This document shows, in pieces, positions 47,374 to 59,587 of a stretch of 64,000 nt of DNA. The position numbers and the translations under genes were made by a program. How positions within the stretch are numbered: position 1 is the first letter of the stretch; each line of letters opens with the position of its first letter. Source of the stretch: Ailanthus altissimus (Eukaryota > Streptophyta > Magnoliopsida > Sapindales > Simaroubaceae). The stretch is taken from the NCBI GenBank assembly GCA_946807835.1, contig OX327695.1:29308501-29372500 (forward strand), written 5' to 3'. Below the pieces are notes generated by a model. That model searched no databases, was not told the DNA's origin, and saw nothing but the letters and a program-made list of their open reading frames with translations.

Positions 47374-49835
47374 TTACAAAGTAGTGACTCCGGTTAAGTC
47401 CTTGCATAGGACGAACTTAACCGAGGGCGGTGACTTAGTCAACATATCTGCAGGGTTTTTAGATGACGCTATCTTTGTCAAACTAACTTCACCACTTTGG
47501 ACAATCTCACGAATGTAATGGAGCCTCACATCAATGTGTTTCGACCTCTCATGGAACACTTGATGCTTGCTTAGGTGTATGGCACTCTGGCTGTCACAGT
47601 ATACACCAGTGTTTATATCTTTACGAGCCAATATCTCCGCGTATATGCCTTTTAATCACACGGCCTCCTTTATAGCTTCACCAATAGCTATGTACTCTGC
47701 CTCTGTGGTAGAAAGTGCAACCACATGTTGTAGAACTGATCTCCAACACACACTACACCCAAACACTGTGAATACGTAGCCCGTCAACGATCTTCTCTTG
47801 TCAAGATCACTTGCATAATCTGAGTCTACGTACCATCTTACCATTTCATTACTGTCCTCGTCCCTCTTATACACCAACCCGTGATTCGACGTTCCCTTGA
47901 GATATCTCAGAATCCACTTTACTGTAAGCCAGTGATCTTTACTCGAATTCACCATGTATCTACTCACCACACTCACAGTCTGTGCTATGTCTAGTCTTGT
48001 GCAAACTATTGCATACATGATGCTCCCTACAGTGCTTGCATACGGTACTTTGCTTATCTGCAGTTTCTCATCCTCGGATGTCGGCGATTGTGCTGCTGAC
48101 AGTCTGAAATGCATGGCTAAAGGAGTAGAGACAGCCTTCGCGTTTGACATACCAAACTTTTCCAGAACTTTGACTATATATCGCCGTTGGGACAAGAAGA
48201 TAACATCTCTTCTTTCCCTCACAATGTCCATACCCAAAATTCTCTTTACTGCTCCCAAATCCTTTATTTCAAACTCGCCACTTAACTGCTTCTTAAGCTT
48301 CTGTATTTCTTTCATATTCTTACATGCGATCAACATATCATCGATGTATAGAAGCAAATACATCATCCCACAACTCATGTTCTTGAAGTACACGCATCCA
48401 TCATACTTGCTCCTACTAAAGTCACAAGTCATCATAAACGCATCAAATCTCCTATACCACTGTCTAAGTAATTGCTTTAACCCGTATAATGACTTATTTA
48501 GCAAACAAGCATGATCTTCTTTACCGGGCTCCTCGAACCCTTGTGGCTGTGCCATATATATTATTTCTTCAAACTCTCCATGTAGAAAAGCTGTCTTTAC
48601 ATCCATCTGCTTTAGATGTAAATCTAGATTTGCACACATGGCTAACAAAATCCTAATAGATGTGTGCTTGACAACTGGAGAGAATATCTCATGAAAATTG
48701 ACTCCCTCTCTCTGAGTAAAACCTTGTGCTACTAACCTAGCCTTAAATCTCGTAGGCTCAATCCCTGGTATCCCCTCCTTTACCTTATACACCCACTTGC
48801 ACCCGACTAGCTTCTTTTGAGGTCTCTCTACCAACTTTCAGGTATTGTTCTTCTTAAGAGAACAAATTTCTTCTTCCATGGCCTGCTGCCATTCTTTCTT
48901 GTTTTCACTCTTCATAGCTTCACCATATGTCTTAGACTCATCATACTCAAGAGTGTAAGCAGAATTAAACGCATGAGCAACTAAGTCTGCTTGTGTATAC
49001 CTAACTGGTAGGTTAATCGTTCTCCTTAGCCTGTCTCTAGCAAGCTGGTACTCTTCAAGTTCTAACTCAGGAGTTCTAGTCTTCTTTTGGGTGGACTTGA
49101 AAGAACTCGCCGGTGTTCTTGGTTCATCTTCAAGGATTTCTTTGTTGAAGTATTGATCTGGGGGCATATCAGATCTATTTTCAGGCACTATTTCAACTTC
49201 TATTGACTCGGGTGCTAAATTTTCCTTGGTCACAAGTTCTTCTTTCTTATTTACTTGGGAGGTTTTTAGCATCGTCATCTCATCGAACGTCACATCACGG
49301 CTTATGATACTCCTTGGTGGTGTTAAGTCTTTACACTACACCTTGTATCCTTTTACTCCTTCGAGATATCCTATGAATACCTCTTTGATAGCTCTAGGTT
49401 CCAACTTCCCCTCCTTAACATGTACAAAGATAGGGCAACCAAATATTCTAAGATGGTCATACTTCGGAAGATTGCCAGACTATTTCTCTTCTGGCGTCTT
49501 GAAGTCAATTGCTGATGAGGGATTTCTGTTTATCAAGTAAGCAGCAGTCACTACAGCTTCTCCCCAGAATGTCTTGGACATCTTCGCATTGGTAAGCATG
49601 CATCTAACCCTTTCAAGTAGGGTCCTGTTCATCCTCTCAGCTACCCTATTCTGCTGTGGTGTTGATCTTACTGTTCTATGCCTTGCAATCCCATGCTTGG
49701 CACAAAACCCATCAAACTCTCTGTTGCAAAACTCGAGGCCGTTGTCAGTTCTTAACCTCTTCACTCTTTTGTCAGTTTAATTCTCAACAAGAGCCTTCCA
49801 AGTGTTGAACACATCAAATACTTGATCCTTACTCT
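47374..49835 (-). pseudogene. pol of element C: integrase end, RT and RNase H
   Basis: The longest open piece (48834-47656, 392 residues) holds nearly all of the RT. It shows WVYKVKEGIPGIEPTRFKARLV, SPVVKHTSIRILLA, QMDVKTAFLHGE, YGLKQ and YIDDMLIA (Asp-Asp retained), then RNase H with YVDSDYASDLDKRRS and STTEAEYIA. A stop follows GEAIKEAV, after which the tail continues (CDSQSAIHLSKHQVFHERSK, NPADMLTK) to 47374. Upstream, 49764-49480 encodes integrase (TDNGLEFCN, TPQQNRVAERMNRTLL) and 49293-48838 the integrase-RT linker. The pieces are in different frames or separated by stops. Confidence 0.92.
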
Positions 49836-51353
49836 TCAACACATAGACCCACAGCTTCCTCGAATAGTCATCAAGCTGAGAAAATATCTAGCACCACCAC
49901 GAGTAGCTGTCTGAGCTGGTCCCCAAAGATCCGAGTGTATGTAGTCAAGAGTCCCCTTAGTCTTATGCTCACCAGTACTGAACCTCACTCTATGTGCTTT
50001 CCCTAGCACACAATGCTCACAAAACTCTAAGGGCTGAAACTTATCCTCACCAAACACCTTTTGACTATATAATTCCTTTAGGTTTCTCTTGCTTAGGTGT
50101 GCCAGTCTAAAATGCCATAACTTGGTTTGCATACTCTCATCATCTACAGAGAATAGTGCAGAACCACTCACGACTTCACCCTTAAGCACATAAACACCTT
50201 TGTGCTTCTCTCCTCTCATCACCACCATGGAACCTCTCAAAACTCTTAAAATCCCTCCGTCGATCCTGATGGAACACCCATTCTGGTCTAAAGTCCCTAG
50301 TGAGATCAAGTTTCTCTTCAAGTCAGGAACATACCTAACATCTGTCAACTCTCTCACTCGCCCATCATGCAGCCTAAGCTTAACACTACCAATTCCCATC
50401 ATCTGACATGCAACGTCATTACCTATTAGCACCTTACCACAATTAATGGGCTGGAAATTTGTAAACCAAGACTTGTGCGGGCACATGTGAAAAGTACAAC
50501 CAGAATCTAAAACCCATTGTTCAGAGTTTATACCATCAGTAGCGACGAGTGTCTCTGCGCTGTCATAGCTATCATCATAGGCAAGCGCAGCATCCACTTT
50601 CTTCTTATCCTGTGCTTTCTTCTCAGGACAATCCTTTATGAAGTGCCCTTCTTTCTTGCAGCAATAGCACTTCCTAGGAGTCCTAGACTTTGACCTTGAG
50701 CCTTTTTTCTTCCCATCTCTATATGAGGGCCTTCCTCTTACAGATAAACTTTCTGCATTGCCCTCAGCCTGCTTTCCTAATAACTTTGAGTTTAATGATG
50801 ATTTCACATCACTCATCGTTAAACTCTCTCTGTCGTAGAGTAGCGTATCAACAAAACTCTCATAGCTCTTGGGGAGTGAACTCAGTAGGATAATTGCTCT
50901 ATCTTCATCTTTTATCTTGATGTTGATAGACTCAAGATCAATGATGATCTTATTGAAGGCGTTTATATGATCTTTCATCGGCGTCCCCTCTGACATGGAT
51001 AGCTGATACAGCTTCTTCTTTATATGTAGTCTGTTGGCCAACGATTTTCTCATATAAAGAGAGTCAAGCTTCTTCCAAAGATCTATTGCCGTCGTCTCAC
51101 CTGCTACTTCCCTTAGTACTTCATCACTCAATGACAAAACGATTGTGCTATGAGCTCTTTCTTGAATGTCCCTTCTTTCTATTTCTGCTCTAGATGACTC
51201 TGGCGTTTTCTCTTCATCACTAGATGGAGCTGCAGTCTCCTCTAATGCCGAACCAAGTCTTTGGCGAACCAACAACGCCTTAACCTTCATCTTTCACAGA
51301 TTGAAGTCATTCGTATCGTTGAATTTCTCTACCTCATACTTGGGTGTGGCCAT
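49836..51353 (-). pseudogene. gag-protease-integrase start of element C
   Basis: The original ATG is at 51353 (MATPKYEVEKFN). A TGA at 51294-51296 replaces what is normally Trp in this family. Downstream, 484 codons stay open, with gag UBN2-like sequence, the CCHC knuckle CYCCKKEGHFIKDC (about 50650), protease WVLDSGCTFHM (about 50500), gag-pre-integrase LWHFRLAHLSKRNLK (about 50100) and the integrase start DYIHSDLWGPAQT. The frame is lost near 49900. Confidence 0.92.
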
Positions 51354-51365
51354 GTCTGCTTAGAA

Positions 51366-51385
51366 CCAAAGCTTTGATACTAGTT
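51366..51385 (-). promoter_or_regulatory. Primer-binding site of element C
   Basis: On the minus strand, directly after the 5' LTR, TAGTATCAAAGC matches the initiator Met-tRNA primer site TGGTATCAGAGC with two changes. Confidence 0.75.
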
Positions 51386-52105
51386 TGTTGAAGCGAAAAT
51401 ACACAAACAAGTTAAACAATTCACCCAAGTAATATAATAATGCAGAACAAGTTATTAAGAAATAAAAGAGAGAAAGGGTAGAAGAAGAACACACAAAGAA
51501 TTACGTGGTTCGGCAACTTGCCTACGTCCACAGCGGATCAAGATCACTTCTCTTATTATGAATTACAAGGCAACCACAAAGTATGCCTATTACAAGAAAG
51601 ATCACAAAGAAAACTCTCTCTTACCCTCTAGGAATTTTCTCTCACAAAGAACCACTAAAAATTATCACTAAGATTATTGTTAATCACCAAGATGTGTTTA
51701 CAAGCCAATTGATAGCCTTTATATAGGCCTTGGGACGTCCTAAGTTTTCCTTATACGTGTGGGAGTCGTATTAGAGAGTCCTAGAGCAAGTGGGAAACGA
51801 AATTAGGAAGTTTCCTAATTTCGAGATACTGTTCCTGCGTCCAGCGCTACAGCACTGGGATCTCGTCGCTCCAACGCTGGCGCGCTTTCTGCTGAGCGCT
51901 GCGGCGCTGGCTTCCTGGCGCTGCGGCGCTAACATACTGGAATTTACGCCGCAGCGCCCATGCCTTGTCGCTGCGGCGCTGGCGCCTGGAGCGCCCTTCT
52001 TCATTTTTCACCTCCTTTCGCGTCCGTCTTCGATCCGTGCACACCTTACACACTTGACTTAATTCCCAAATCATATTCTAATAATTTTTAATTAATATTC
52101 TCACA
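51386..52105 (-). repeat. 5' LTR of element C
   Basis: 720 bp, colinear with 46581-47304. Minus-strand TATA box near 51714-51728. GC-rich array at 51836-51994, upstream of the TATA in element sense (U3). Confidence 0.95.
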
Positions 52106-52393
52106 TTAATAAATATTAATGAAAAAGTCAGGCACTGAATTGTCAATTTCTCCGTTAATTAAACAGAATAGAGTTGATATTTGAAGAGCCAACCGCTTCA
52201 ATTATTATGTGCTACTTGCAAAGAAAGAAAATAAATGGTGTCACTTATGCAGTTGTTGTGTTGTCTCTACTCAATTATTATGAGTGATCACAAGCTTTCA
52301 CTTTCAGTTCCCACTACAGTAATGGAAGCTTTCATTACATGGCAAAAAGAATTCAACAGTATGATCATGTGGTTGGCCAAAATATATGAACAT

Positions 52394-53283
52394 TGACGGA
52401 TCTATTATAAGGTCTAGGGGGCACGGCGCCCCGAGCCTTATTATAGTCTCTTAAATTTATATTATATATAATTGTTTTAATATTAAAATATTTGTTTTAA
52501 TTCTTTTAATTTTTTTTTAAATTTTATATTTAATAAATTAAATTATTAATTTAAAAAATAATTCATATTAATATTAAAGGCTTATCTTTTAATATATTAT
52601 TTAATTTTTAAAAAATATCCTATTTTTCTTTATTTTAAAGTCTTTCTCTAATAAAAAATATTTTTTAATTTATAAATGATTTTATTTTATATTTTTTTAA
52701 CTTCATTCTCTTAATTTATATTTATAAGTGATCTCATCTATACATCTTTTTTTTAATACAACAAAATATATATTTGTAATTTTTTTCTATGTTAAAAAGA
52801 ATTTTTCAATTTAACTTATGTAATAGATTCACAATTATAGAACATCAATATTTGATGGTTTTATTTCTCTTTATATCAAATTCTTCTTTGTAATTCAAAG
52901 GTCAAGAAAAAAAAAATTCTCCAAAAAATAAGTTAGAATTTTTTATATATTTCAATAATTTTATTTATGTATTAGTTAATTTTTTAATTTCTTATTATTA
53001 TAATTTTATATGTAACTTTTATGAATCTTGTTCTTTGTATTTTTTTCTTTAAATTTATTCATTTTAAATATAAATTTATTTTTATCAATAATACAATACA
53101 TATTTATTGTTTAATATTTTTATTATTTTTTTAATAAAAAAGTCATCTATAATTGATTAATTTATAAATAAAAAAACTGAAATTTTAAAATTTTATACAT
53201 CATTATAAATTCTTAAGATTATACTAAAATTCGTCGATTCTTATGATTTAACCCTCTAAAATTTAAATCCTAATTCCGCCGAG
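52394..53283. mobile_element. Candidate non-autonomous DNA element
   Basis: The left end GACGGATCTATTATAAGG...CTAGGGGGCACGGCGCC and the right end, as complement CGGCGGAATTAGGATTTAAA...AGAGGG, look like imperfect terminal inverted repeats around about 850 bp of very AT-rich filler. No target duplication was confirmed. Without one, this may be chance similarity. Confidence 0.3.
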
Positions 53284-54245
53284 GGTTACTGCCTTACAAG
53301 GTCAACAGGCCATTGTCCCCTGAATATTTCTTCATTCTTGAATGCTAATTAGTAATTAGATAACACATCGACTTGATGATGACTGCCTGCTATTGTAAAT
53401 GGGGGTGTGTCGGAATTTTATTTTCAGCATTCTGGCAAATATGAGGCATTGTCTCAAATTTTGCACCGACGTTGTATATCTAGATTTCAATTATTGCCGT
53501 AATATTAATATAATATGCAGATCGACCTTTGTGTTTATTCTTTTATTGGACATAGGATACTAAGAGGGTCATTTATTTGTATATATAAAAATATATATAT
53601 AAAAAACCGTAAATCAAATTTTGTATCTTGTATTCTTTATTCAAACACAGTGAAATTATGTCGTAACAAAGTAGATATAACCCTAAATTAAGAGTAAATC
53701 ACTATAAATTTTATGTACTTTTATTTTTAGCTTTTAATTTTAATTGTTCTTAGTATAACGGATTAGGGTTTAATCTGTAACACACTATGCGAATGAAGTT
53801 ACCCTTTCAATTAGCTGATGAGAACAATTTTAACCAAATTACTCTAATAAATAGTAACTTTGGGGAAGTGCTTGTACTGGCCCTGCAGGTTAGAAAGTGA
53901 GAAAGTTGATGCTCGTGTGTAAGCATGCATATATATATACATAGAGTGCTTTTGATATTATTTTCTTGAGTTAATTATGTAGAGATAAGATCTATTCTAA
54001 TACTTCAAAATTTCTACAATTACAAGCATTAATTTATTATCTCAGGGAATCTGCCTTCAATAATTTCACATGAATTCATACACTGTCATTCCCATGCATT
54101 ATCTGCATGCAACTCAGCAGAAAAATCATCTATCTACGGCCAAATTATTCAGCCGGGCTAATCTTCTCCATCAGTATTTTCCGAGTCTTGCTTAATCGAA
54201 GATGGCTTAAGAAGCCGATAGTGTAAATAATCTAAATTCTTTTAA
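53284..54245. other. AT-rich intergenic DNA, nothing recognised
   Basis: No gene, repeat boundary or conserved motif seen. Confidence 0.6.
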
Positions 54246-54451
54246 AGGTCTGTTTGATATAGAGGTGTTGTTGTTTTAAAGTCGCAACTGCTGTGGAATG
54301 AAAGCACTAATTAATCATATAGCCAATGAAAGAACGGAATGCTTAGTAAACACTCACTAATGAAGTATTTAAAGTTGTATTTATTATATACTTTAAATAC
54401 TACACTTTATAAAATACAGCAAAAGCACTTTTATATACCAAACAAACCCTA
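54246..54451. mobile_element. MITE with hAT-like inverted ends
   Basis: About 206 bp starting GGTCTGTTTGATATA and ending in the complement of GGTTTGTTTGGTATA. GTTTGKTW ends are common in plant hAT MITEs. Non-coding. The interior holds TATTTAAAGT-type palindromic words. Confidence 0.6.
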
Positions 54452-54632
54452 AGTTTGGTTTTGCTAGAATAGATGGAGGATGCATTAGTGGATTAATCCA
54501 TCCTGTTTTGATGCATCAATTTAATTTATTTTTACAATAATTCTAAACTGATATTTTTACAATTCTTTACCGTCTTCTTTGGCATGTATATAATAACAAT
54601 TTTGGCAGCTTTTTCAATAAATCATTTTTTTG

Positions 54633-55075
54633 TAAAAGGCTGATGTTGTAACTAGAGATCTATTGAGACTACTCTTAACACATCGATATATTGAAGCTTG
54701 TCTAAAATATCTACTTACTTCTATTAAGAGATAGCACTCTTACAATTTAATTAATTAATTAATTTTATTTTTGAAAGATGGTATTAGAATCAAAGAGCAT
54801 AGCTCTCATAATTTATTTATTTTTTTCTTTTGAAAGCTGGTATTACAACCAAAGATTTGCTGAAACTACTCGATATATGACACATTTTTTAGGCTTGCTC
54901 AGAATATCTACTCTCATTAAGAGAGAGCATAGCTTCGACAATTTTTTTGTTTTTGTTTTTGTTTTTGCAGGCTGCTATTACAACCACGTCTCTCTCTCTC
55001 GGTGAATCACTTGATATACTGACACATTAAAATCTACTCGAAGTATTTTCTCTCATTAACAGAGAAACGCAACTA
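54633..55075 (+). repeat. Degenerate tandem repeat, about 100-130 bp units
   Basis: Three to four diverged copies of a unit with the pattern GGCTG.T.TTACAACCA..., ...ACTACTC..TATATGACACAT..., ...AATATCTACT.TCATTAAGAGA.AG, ...AATTT. Copies begin near 54636, 54771 (short), 54835 and 54969. They lie 360 bp or more upstream of the small gene at 55434. Function unknown. Confidence 0.65.
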
Positions 55076-55369
55076 TCTGTGTGTTTATCCGCATTAAGCC
55101 TATAAACCCATGCGTCATACAACCCATATATAGTTGTGTGTCAAAAAGGAAATGAACTTCAATCCGAATGTCCTATTATATATTTCTAAAAAAGTAATAG
55201 TTATAATATCTAAATCATGTCCCTACCTTGGTTTGTCCATGTCTAAAATATCACTATGCGGCCTGTAAACAATAGCCGGCCACTGCAAGTTGACGCAATT
55301 GTGTGATCACGATATGGCTAGTCAAAAGTTTATGATTGCTTCCTTCCCTACTTGCAAGTTGCAGACTCC

Positions 55370-55376
55370 TATAAAT
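55370..55376 (+). promoter_or_regulatory. Candidate TATA box of the small gene
   Basis: TATAAAT, 64 bp before the ATG at 55434, placing transcription start near 55400 with a roughly 30 nt leader. Confidence 0.55.
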
Positions 55377-55433
55377 TAACCCTTGAGGTGTCTCAATTCA
55401 AATCATTCAGATATCTAAAAAATTCTTCAGACC

Positions 55434-55661
55434 ATGGCAACTCCTCCAACTGCAGGATGTTATTTTGCTGAGGCATATGTGTTAAGAAAGGCTCACAAGG
55501 AGAAAATGAAAAGATTGATGGAAGCAAAAGCCAAGATGGAAGGAATTCATTTGGAAGAGAAAAATTCTAGTGATTTTGCGTCATGGATGGTCAAGAAGAT
55601 ACATCCACAACGCATTTTATCAGAGGAATATGCAGGAAAAGAAATATTGAAAGGTGAATAG
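55434..55661 (+). CDS. Small charged protein of unknown function (75 aa)
   Basis: Single-exon frame of 75 codons plus stop. It starts in a strong plant context (GACCATGGCA), 64 bp after a TATA box, and an AATAATAAA-like poly(A) region lies about 120 bp downstream. The protein begins MATPPTAGCYFAEAYVLRK, continues with a Lys/Glu/Met-rich probable helix (KEKMKRLMEAKAKMEG), then SSDFASWMVKKIHPQ and an acidic tail. No signal peptide or membrane segment is visible. Its composition is that of a soluble helical protein and does not resemble any transposon protein nearby. I do not recognise the family. It might belong to a group of short plant proteins with a YFAEAYVLRK-like start, but that is a vague recollection. 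The conclusion that it is a real gene rests on promoter position and codon quality. Confidence 0.6.
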   Translation: MATPPTAGCYFAEAYVLRKAHKEKMKRLMEAKAKMEGIHLEEKNSSDFASWMVKKIHPQRILSEEYAGKEILKGE

Positions 55662-56174
55662 TAAAAGCATGACTGTGTAAATTGCATGCATGTTAGCTGC
55701 ATCATATAATAATTGATAAATGGTCCGTTCAGGGTGAAAATATCGGGCTTTAATAAATTGTAATTTTATTACTGCCTAATAATAAAAAGTTGGTACTATA
55801 TTTATCTTTTCAATCCTGAATTCAAATTCTATTCTCATATTAAAAATAAAAAAATTCTTGTGAGCAAGTTATTAACTGTTAAGCATCTCTCTCTTTGTTT
55901 TCGAAATCTAGCAGAGATGTAACTAGCCCGAAAAGTGAGCTTGTCTCTGTGTTATGTATTAGATGGACTTCAAAGTAATGGTTATATAAAATTTTATTAA
56001 AATTGTACGTAAATTGAACCCTAAACATCTTTTATAAAACTAACATTATTAATATTTTGCTTCTATTGGATGACAACAGACGAAATATAGAGCTATCTTC
56101 ATTTTAGAACTCCGTGTTTATATACTCCAATTCTTTAGTACGTAATTCTTTAGTACGTACGTTGAGCTCAAGCC
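55662..56174. other. Spacer downstream of the small gene
   Basis: AT-rich, presumably including the 3' UTR of the 75-codon gene. A duplicated TTCTTTAGTACGTA word sits at 56130-56160. Nothing else was seen. Confidence 0.6.
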
Positions 56175-56615
56175 AGTTAGAGTTTGAAGAATGATTTGAA
56201 AAGACTATGCTTTTTTAGGAAAATGTTAAAACTTTTTCAGAAACTCATACCAAACGGAGCAAGAAGAAAACTTCTTTAAAAATGTATCTAAGAAAATGTT
56301 GAAACTTTTCCAAAAGCTCATACCAAACGGAGCAAGAAGAAAACTTCTCTAAAAATGTATCGTGTGTATTTTTTCATCATTTATCTTGAATACATGAGGA
56401 GTATTTATAGTTACAATTCTTTGTTTGATCAAGGCTTATCACTTAGAGTTTTTGGCGGAAAATTCTTAACAACTTCTTTAACAAATTTTGTTACAGATTG
56501 CACCAATCCTACACCAGCCTTGTAACGTCCTGTAACAGCTTTGTAACAAAATTTTCCCGTCATTCACCATGCTATCCATCATACTGCTGACGTGGCGCAT
56601 TGTTCTTTCCTTTCA
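56175..56615 (-). repeat. 3' LTR of element D with internal tandem duplication
   Basis: Matches 61019-61278 and extends about 85 bp further at the outer end. A 73 bp unit (around ACCAAACGGAGCAAGAAGAA) is present twice at about 56217-56363, but only once in the 5' LTR. A TATA-like TATAAATAC box (minus) lies near 56404. Confidence 0.88.
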
Positions 56616-59387
56616 TCCCCCTCAAGCTCAACTGTCGGGAGGAGACATTGAGCTTGTGTCGAAGAGCTAAGAATCTAGTGATAGGGAGAGCCTTGGTGAA
56701 TATATTGACTGTTTGTGCTTCAGTAGGAACATACTGAATATCCAACTGTCCACTCAGCACCTCATCTCTGACGAAGTGGATATCCACTTCGATATGTTTA
56801 GTGCGAGTATGAAAAATAGGGTTAGCAGCCAAGGATGCCGCCCCCTGATTGTCACACCAGACGATGGGGTTATTGGATAGTGGTATATGGAGTTCAGCAA
56901 ATAAGGACTGAAGCCAAGTTATTTTAGCAGCAACTTGAGCCAAAGCACGATACTCGAATTCTGTGCTGGAACGAGCAGCAACCCTCTGCTTTTAGAACTC
57001 CATGATATGAGATTACCCGCGAAGTAGACACAGTAACCACCATATGACTTACGATCATCAGAATCGCATGCCCAATCAGTATCAGTAAAGGCCACAAGAT
57101 TCAGAGTGCGACCGAAAGTGTATAGCAGGCCATGATGTTTAGTAGCTTAGAGATACTTCAGCAGTCTCTTGCAGCATTGCCAGTGAATCAGAGTTGGAGC
57201 ACTGAGATATTGATTGAGCTTATTGATCGAGAAAGTGATTTCAGGTCGAGTGAGGGTGAGGTATTGTAAGGTACCAATGACACTTCTGTATAACGAAATA
57301 TCAACAAATGGTTGAGCTCCAGTCTTGCTGAGTTTGAGTCCAGTGCTCATTAGGGTAGAACACCCTTTGGCCAATGACATATTTGTGCGAAGAAGAAGCT
57401 CAGATATATATTTGGTTTAGGACAGGTGAAGGGCTGAACTTGTTCTTGTGACCTCAATGCCGAGGAAGTAGCGAAGATCCCCAAGTTCTTTCAATGCAAA
57501 CTCGGTGCTCAAGAAATGAATAATTCTCTGCACATCTCCAGCATTGGCACCTGTTATTATTATGTCATCTACGTAGACCAGAACGATTAAGAATGTTTGT
57601 CCAGAAGAGTAAACAAACACTAAAGTATCGGATCTGGCATAGTGAATCCCCATTGAATTAGAGTTGATTTGAGCTTTTCATACCAAGCCTTTGGAGCCTA
57701 CTTTAACCCATATAATGCTCTCTGCAACTTACATACAAAGTTGGGTTTATCAGGTGCAACAAATCCCTCTAGTTGGGTGATGTAAACTGTCTCTGTAAGA
57801 TGACCATTGAGGAAGACATTATTAATGTCTATTTGTTTTAAGACCCAACCATTGGTAATGGCTAAACTAAGAATCACTAGAATGGTGTTGGCTTTGACAA
57901 CTGGGCTGAAGGTTTCTGTAAAGTCAACTCCAGCAGCTTGATGGTAGCCTTTGGCTACTAACCTTGCTTTGTATCTTGCTATGCTGCCATCCGGGTGCTT
58001 TTTTTATCTTGAAAATCCATTTATTTCCCACGACTCTATAATCAGAAGAGTATGGGACTAGGACCCAAGTCTGATTGTTGATTAATGCTTTGTATTCATC
58101 TTCCATGGCTTTGTGCCAATGTGGTTGTTGTAGGGCTTCTGTAACATCTACAGGTAGTCTATCATCTAAAGCAGCAACTAGGATTTTTGGTTTATATAGA
58201 CCATGTTTTGAACGAGTGATCATAGGATGAAAATTTTTGTCATTGTTAATGCTGGGTGCTGGTATTAATGCTGACTGTGGTGTAGTAAAAGGTAAGATAT
58301 GGTGAAGTGTGTTTGGAGTTGATTGAGGTGGAGAGACAGTACCTGAAAGAGAATAGAGCTCCCCTGTTGCAGAAGGCTGTGCTACTGAAGAATATATATC
58401 AGCTCTAGATTGATGTGAAGGTATGGGAATCGAAGGGAGTGAAACAGTATAGAAGGGAGAATCAGAGTTAGATAGGGGTATGCTATCTCTTATACTGCTG
58501 TCATTGGAAGGAATTAGAGCAGAAAAGGATTTGTCAGTGATGAAGGAGAATGTGGTTTCATCAAAGTTGACATGTCGAGCTATATACACTTTACCTTTGG
58601 GAGTTAAACATTTGTATCCTTTATGTTGTGAGCTATAGCCTAAGAAGACACATTTTTCTGTATGAAATTGTAGCTTATTATTGGAATAAGGTCTGAGATA
58701 AGGGTAACAGCAACAACCAAAGACTTTCATAAAGGAGTAGTCAGGTTTATGTTTAAAGATAAGTTCAAATGGAGACTGAAACTTGAGAATGGATAAAGGC
58801 ATTTTGTTAATGAGGAAGACAGAGGTGGAAAAGGCATCCCACCAATATGTTAATGGAATGTGACTCTGAGCAAGTAATGCAAGACCTGTTTCTGTGATAT
58901 GCCTGTGTTTCCTTTCCACTCTACCGTTTTGATGGTGAGTATAAGGACAAGAGAATCTATGGGTAATTCCTTGTTGAGCTAAATAGCTACTGAAAGCCTT
59001 ATACTCTCCTCCATTATCTGATTGAATCATTTTAATTTTCCTATTGAGAAGTTTTTCTACATGGATTTGAAAGTGTTTGAATGTGGAAAGGGTATCTGAT
59101 TTTTGTTTGAGAGGATAAATCCATGTGAATCGACTATAGTCATCAACATAACACACATAGTATCTAAAACCATCATTGGATATTGTGGATGCAGGACCCC
59201 ATAAATCTGTGTGTATGAGTTCTAGTGGCTGAGAAGTTTTGGTTTCAGAAGAGTAAAAGTGATGTCTATGATTCTTTCCAAGCTGACAAGCAATACAAAA
59301 TGAGATTTTATTATTAACAGAAGTATGTATATTACAATCAAATAATATCTGTCTTAGCACTTCTGCATTTAGATGTCTGTATCGCAT
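56572..59387 (-). pseudogene. pol of element D
   Basis: The longest piece (59387-57924, 487 residues) carries gag-pre-integrase (MRYRHLNAEVLRQ), the zinc-binding CQLGKNHRHH, integrase with DDYSRFTWIY, QSDNGGEY and CPYTHHQNGRVERKHRH, the linker, and the start of RT (NKWIFKIKK), then frameshifts near 58000. Further RT pieces are 57653-57417, with an intact YVDDIIITGAN box and RYFLGIEVTR, and 57380-57147 (RSVIGTLQYLTLTRPEI). RNase H lies at 56943-56572 (WCDNQGAASLAANPIFHTRTKHIEVD, FTKALP). Catalytic motifs survive, but the frame is broken repeatedly. Confidence 0.9.
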
Positions 59388-59587
59388 ATGACATACATCA
59401 TAAACTTCTGAGTATTATAAAGACAGTAAACTTGAGGGATAATTTTATCAGTTCTTTTATCAGAGACTGTGTTATTTATCTTACAATCAGCAAACAAAGT
59501 AATAATGGGTTTTTGACAAGTGTTTGAATCAAGTTTTGCTGTGAAGGCTGAGCATTTGGTATTGAGACTTGATGTGAGCTGATATAA

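Larger units (their letters stand above)
46581..52105 (-). mobile_element. Structurally complete Tork/Tnt1-like copia retrotransposon C
   Basis: 5525 bp, bounded by LTRs 46581-47304 and 51386-52105 and a perfect TTAAT target duplication (46576-46580, 52106-52110). Read on the minus strand the order is 5' LTR, primer site, gag, protease, integrase, RT, RNase H, purine tract, 3' LTR. Gag and integrase wording (RFSTGEHKTKGTLDYIHSDL, CYCCKKEGHFIKDC) is typical of the Tork lineage. Coding is broken by a TGA near the gag start (51294-51296), a frameshift near 49900, stops near 49479 and 48837, and more. The LTRs differ visibly at scattered bases, so the insertion is not very recent. Confidence 0.95.

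Noticed and set aside
47954..48514. 186-codon plus-strand frame
   Set aside because: It is the antisense of the RT domain of element C, whose minus-strand frame has clear RT motifs.
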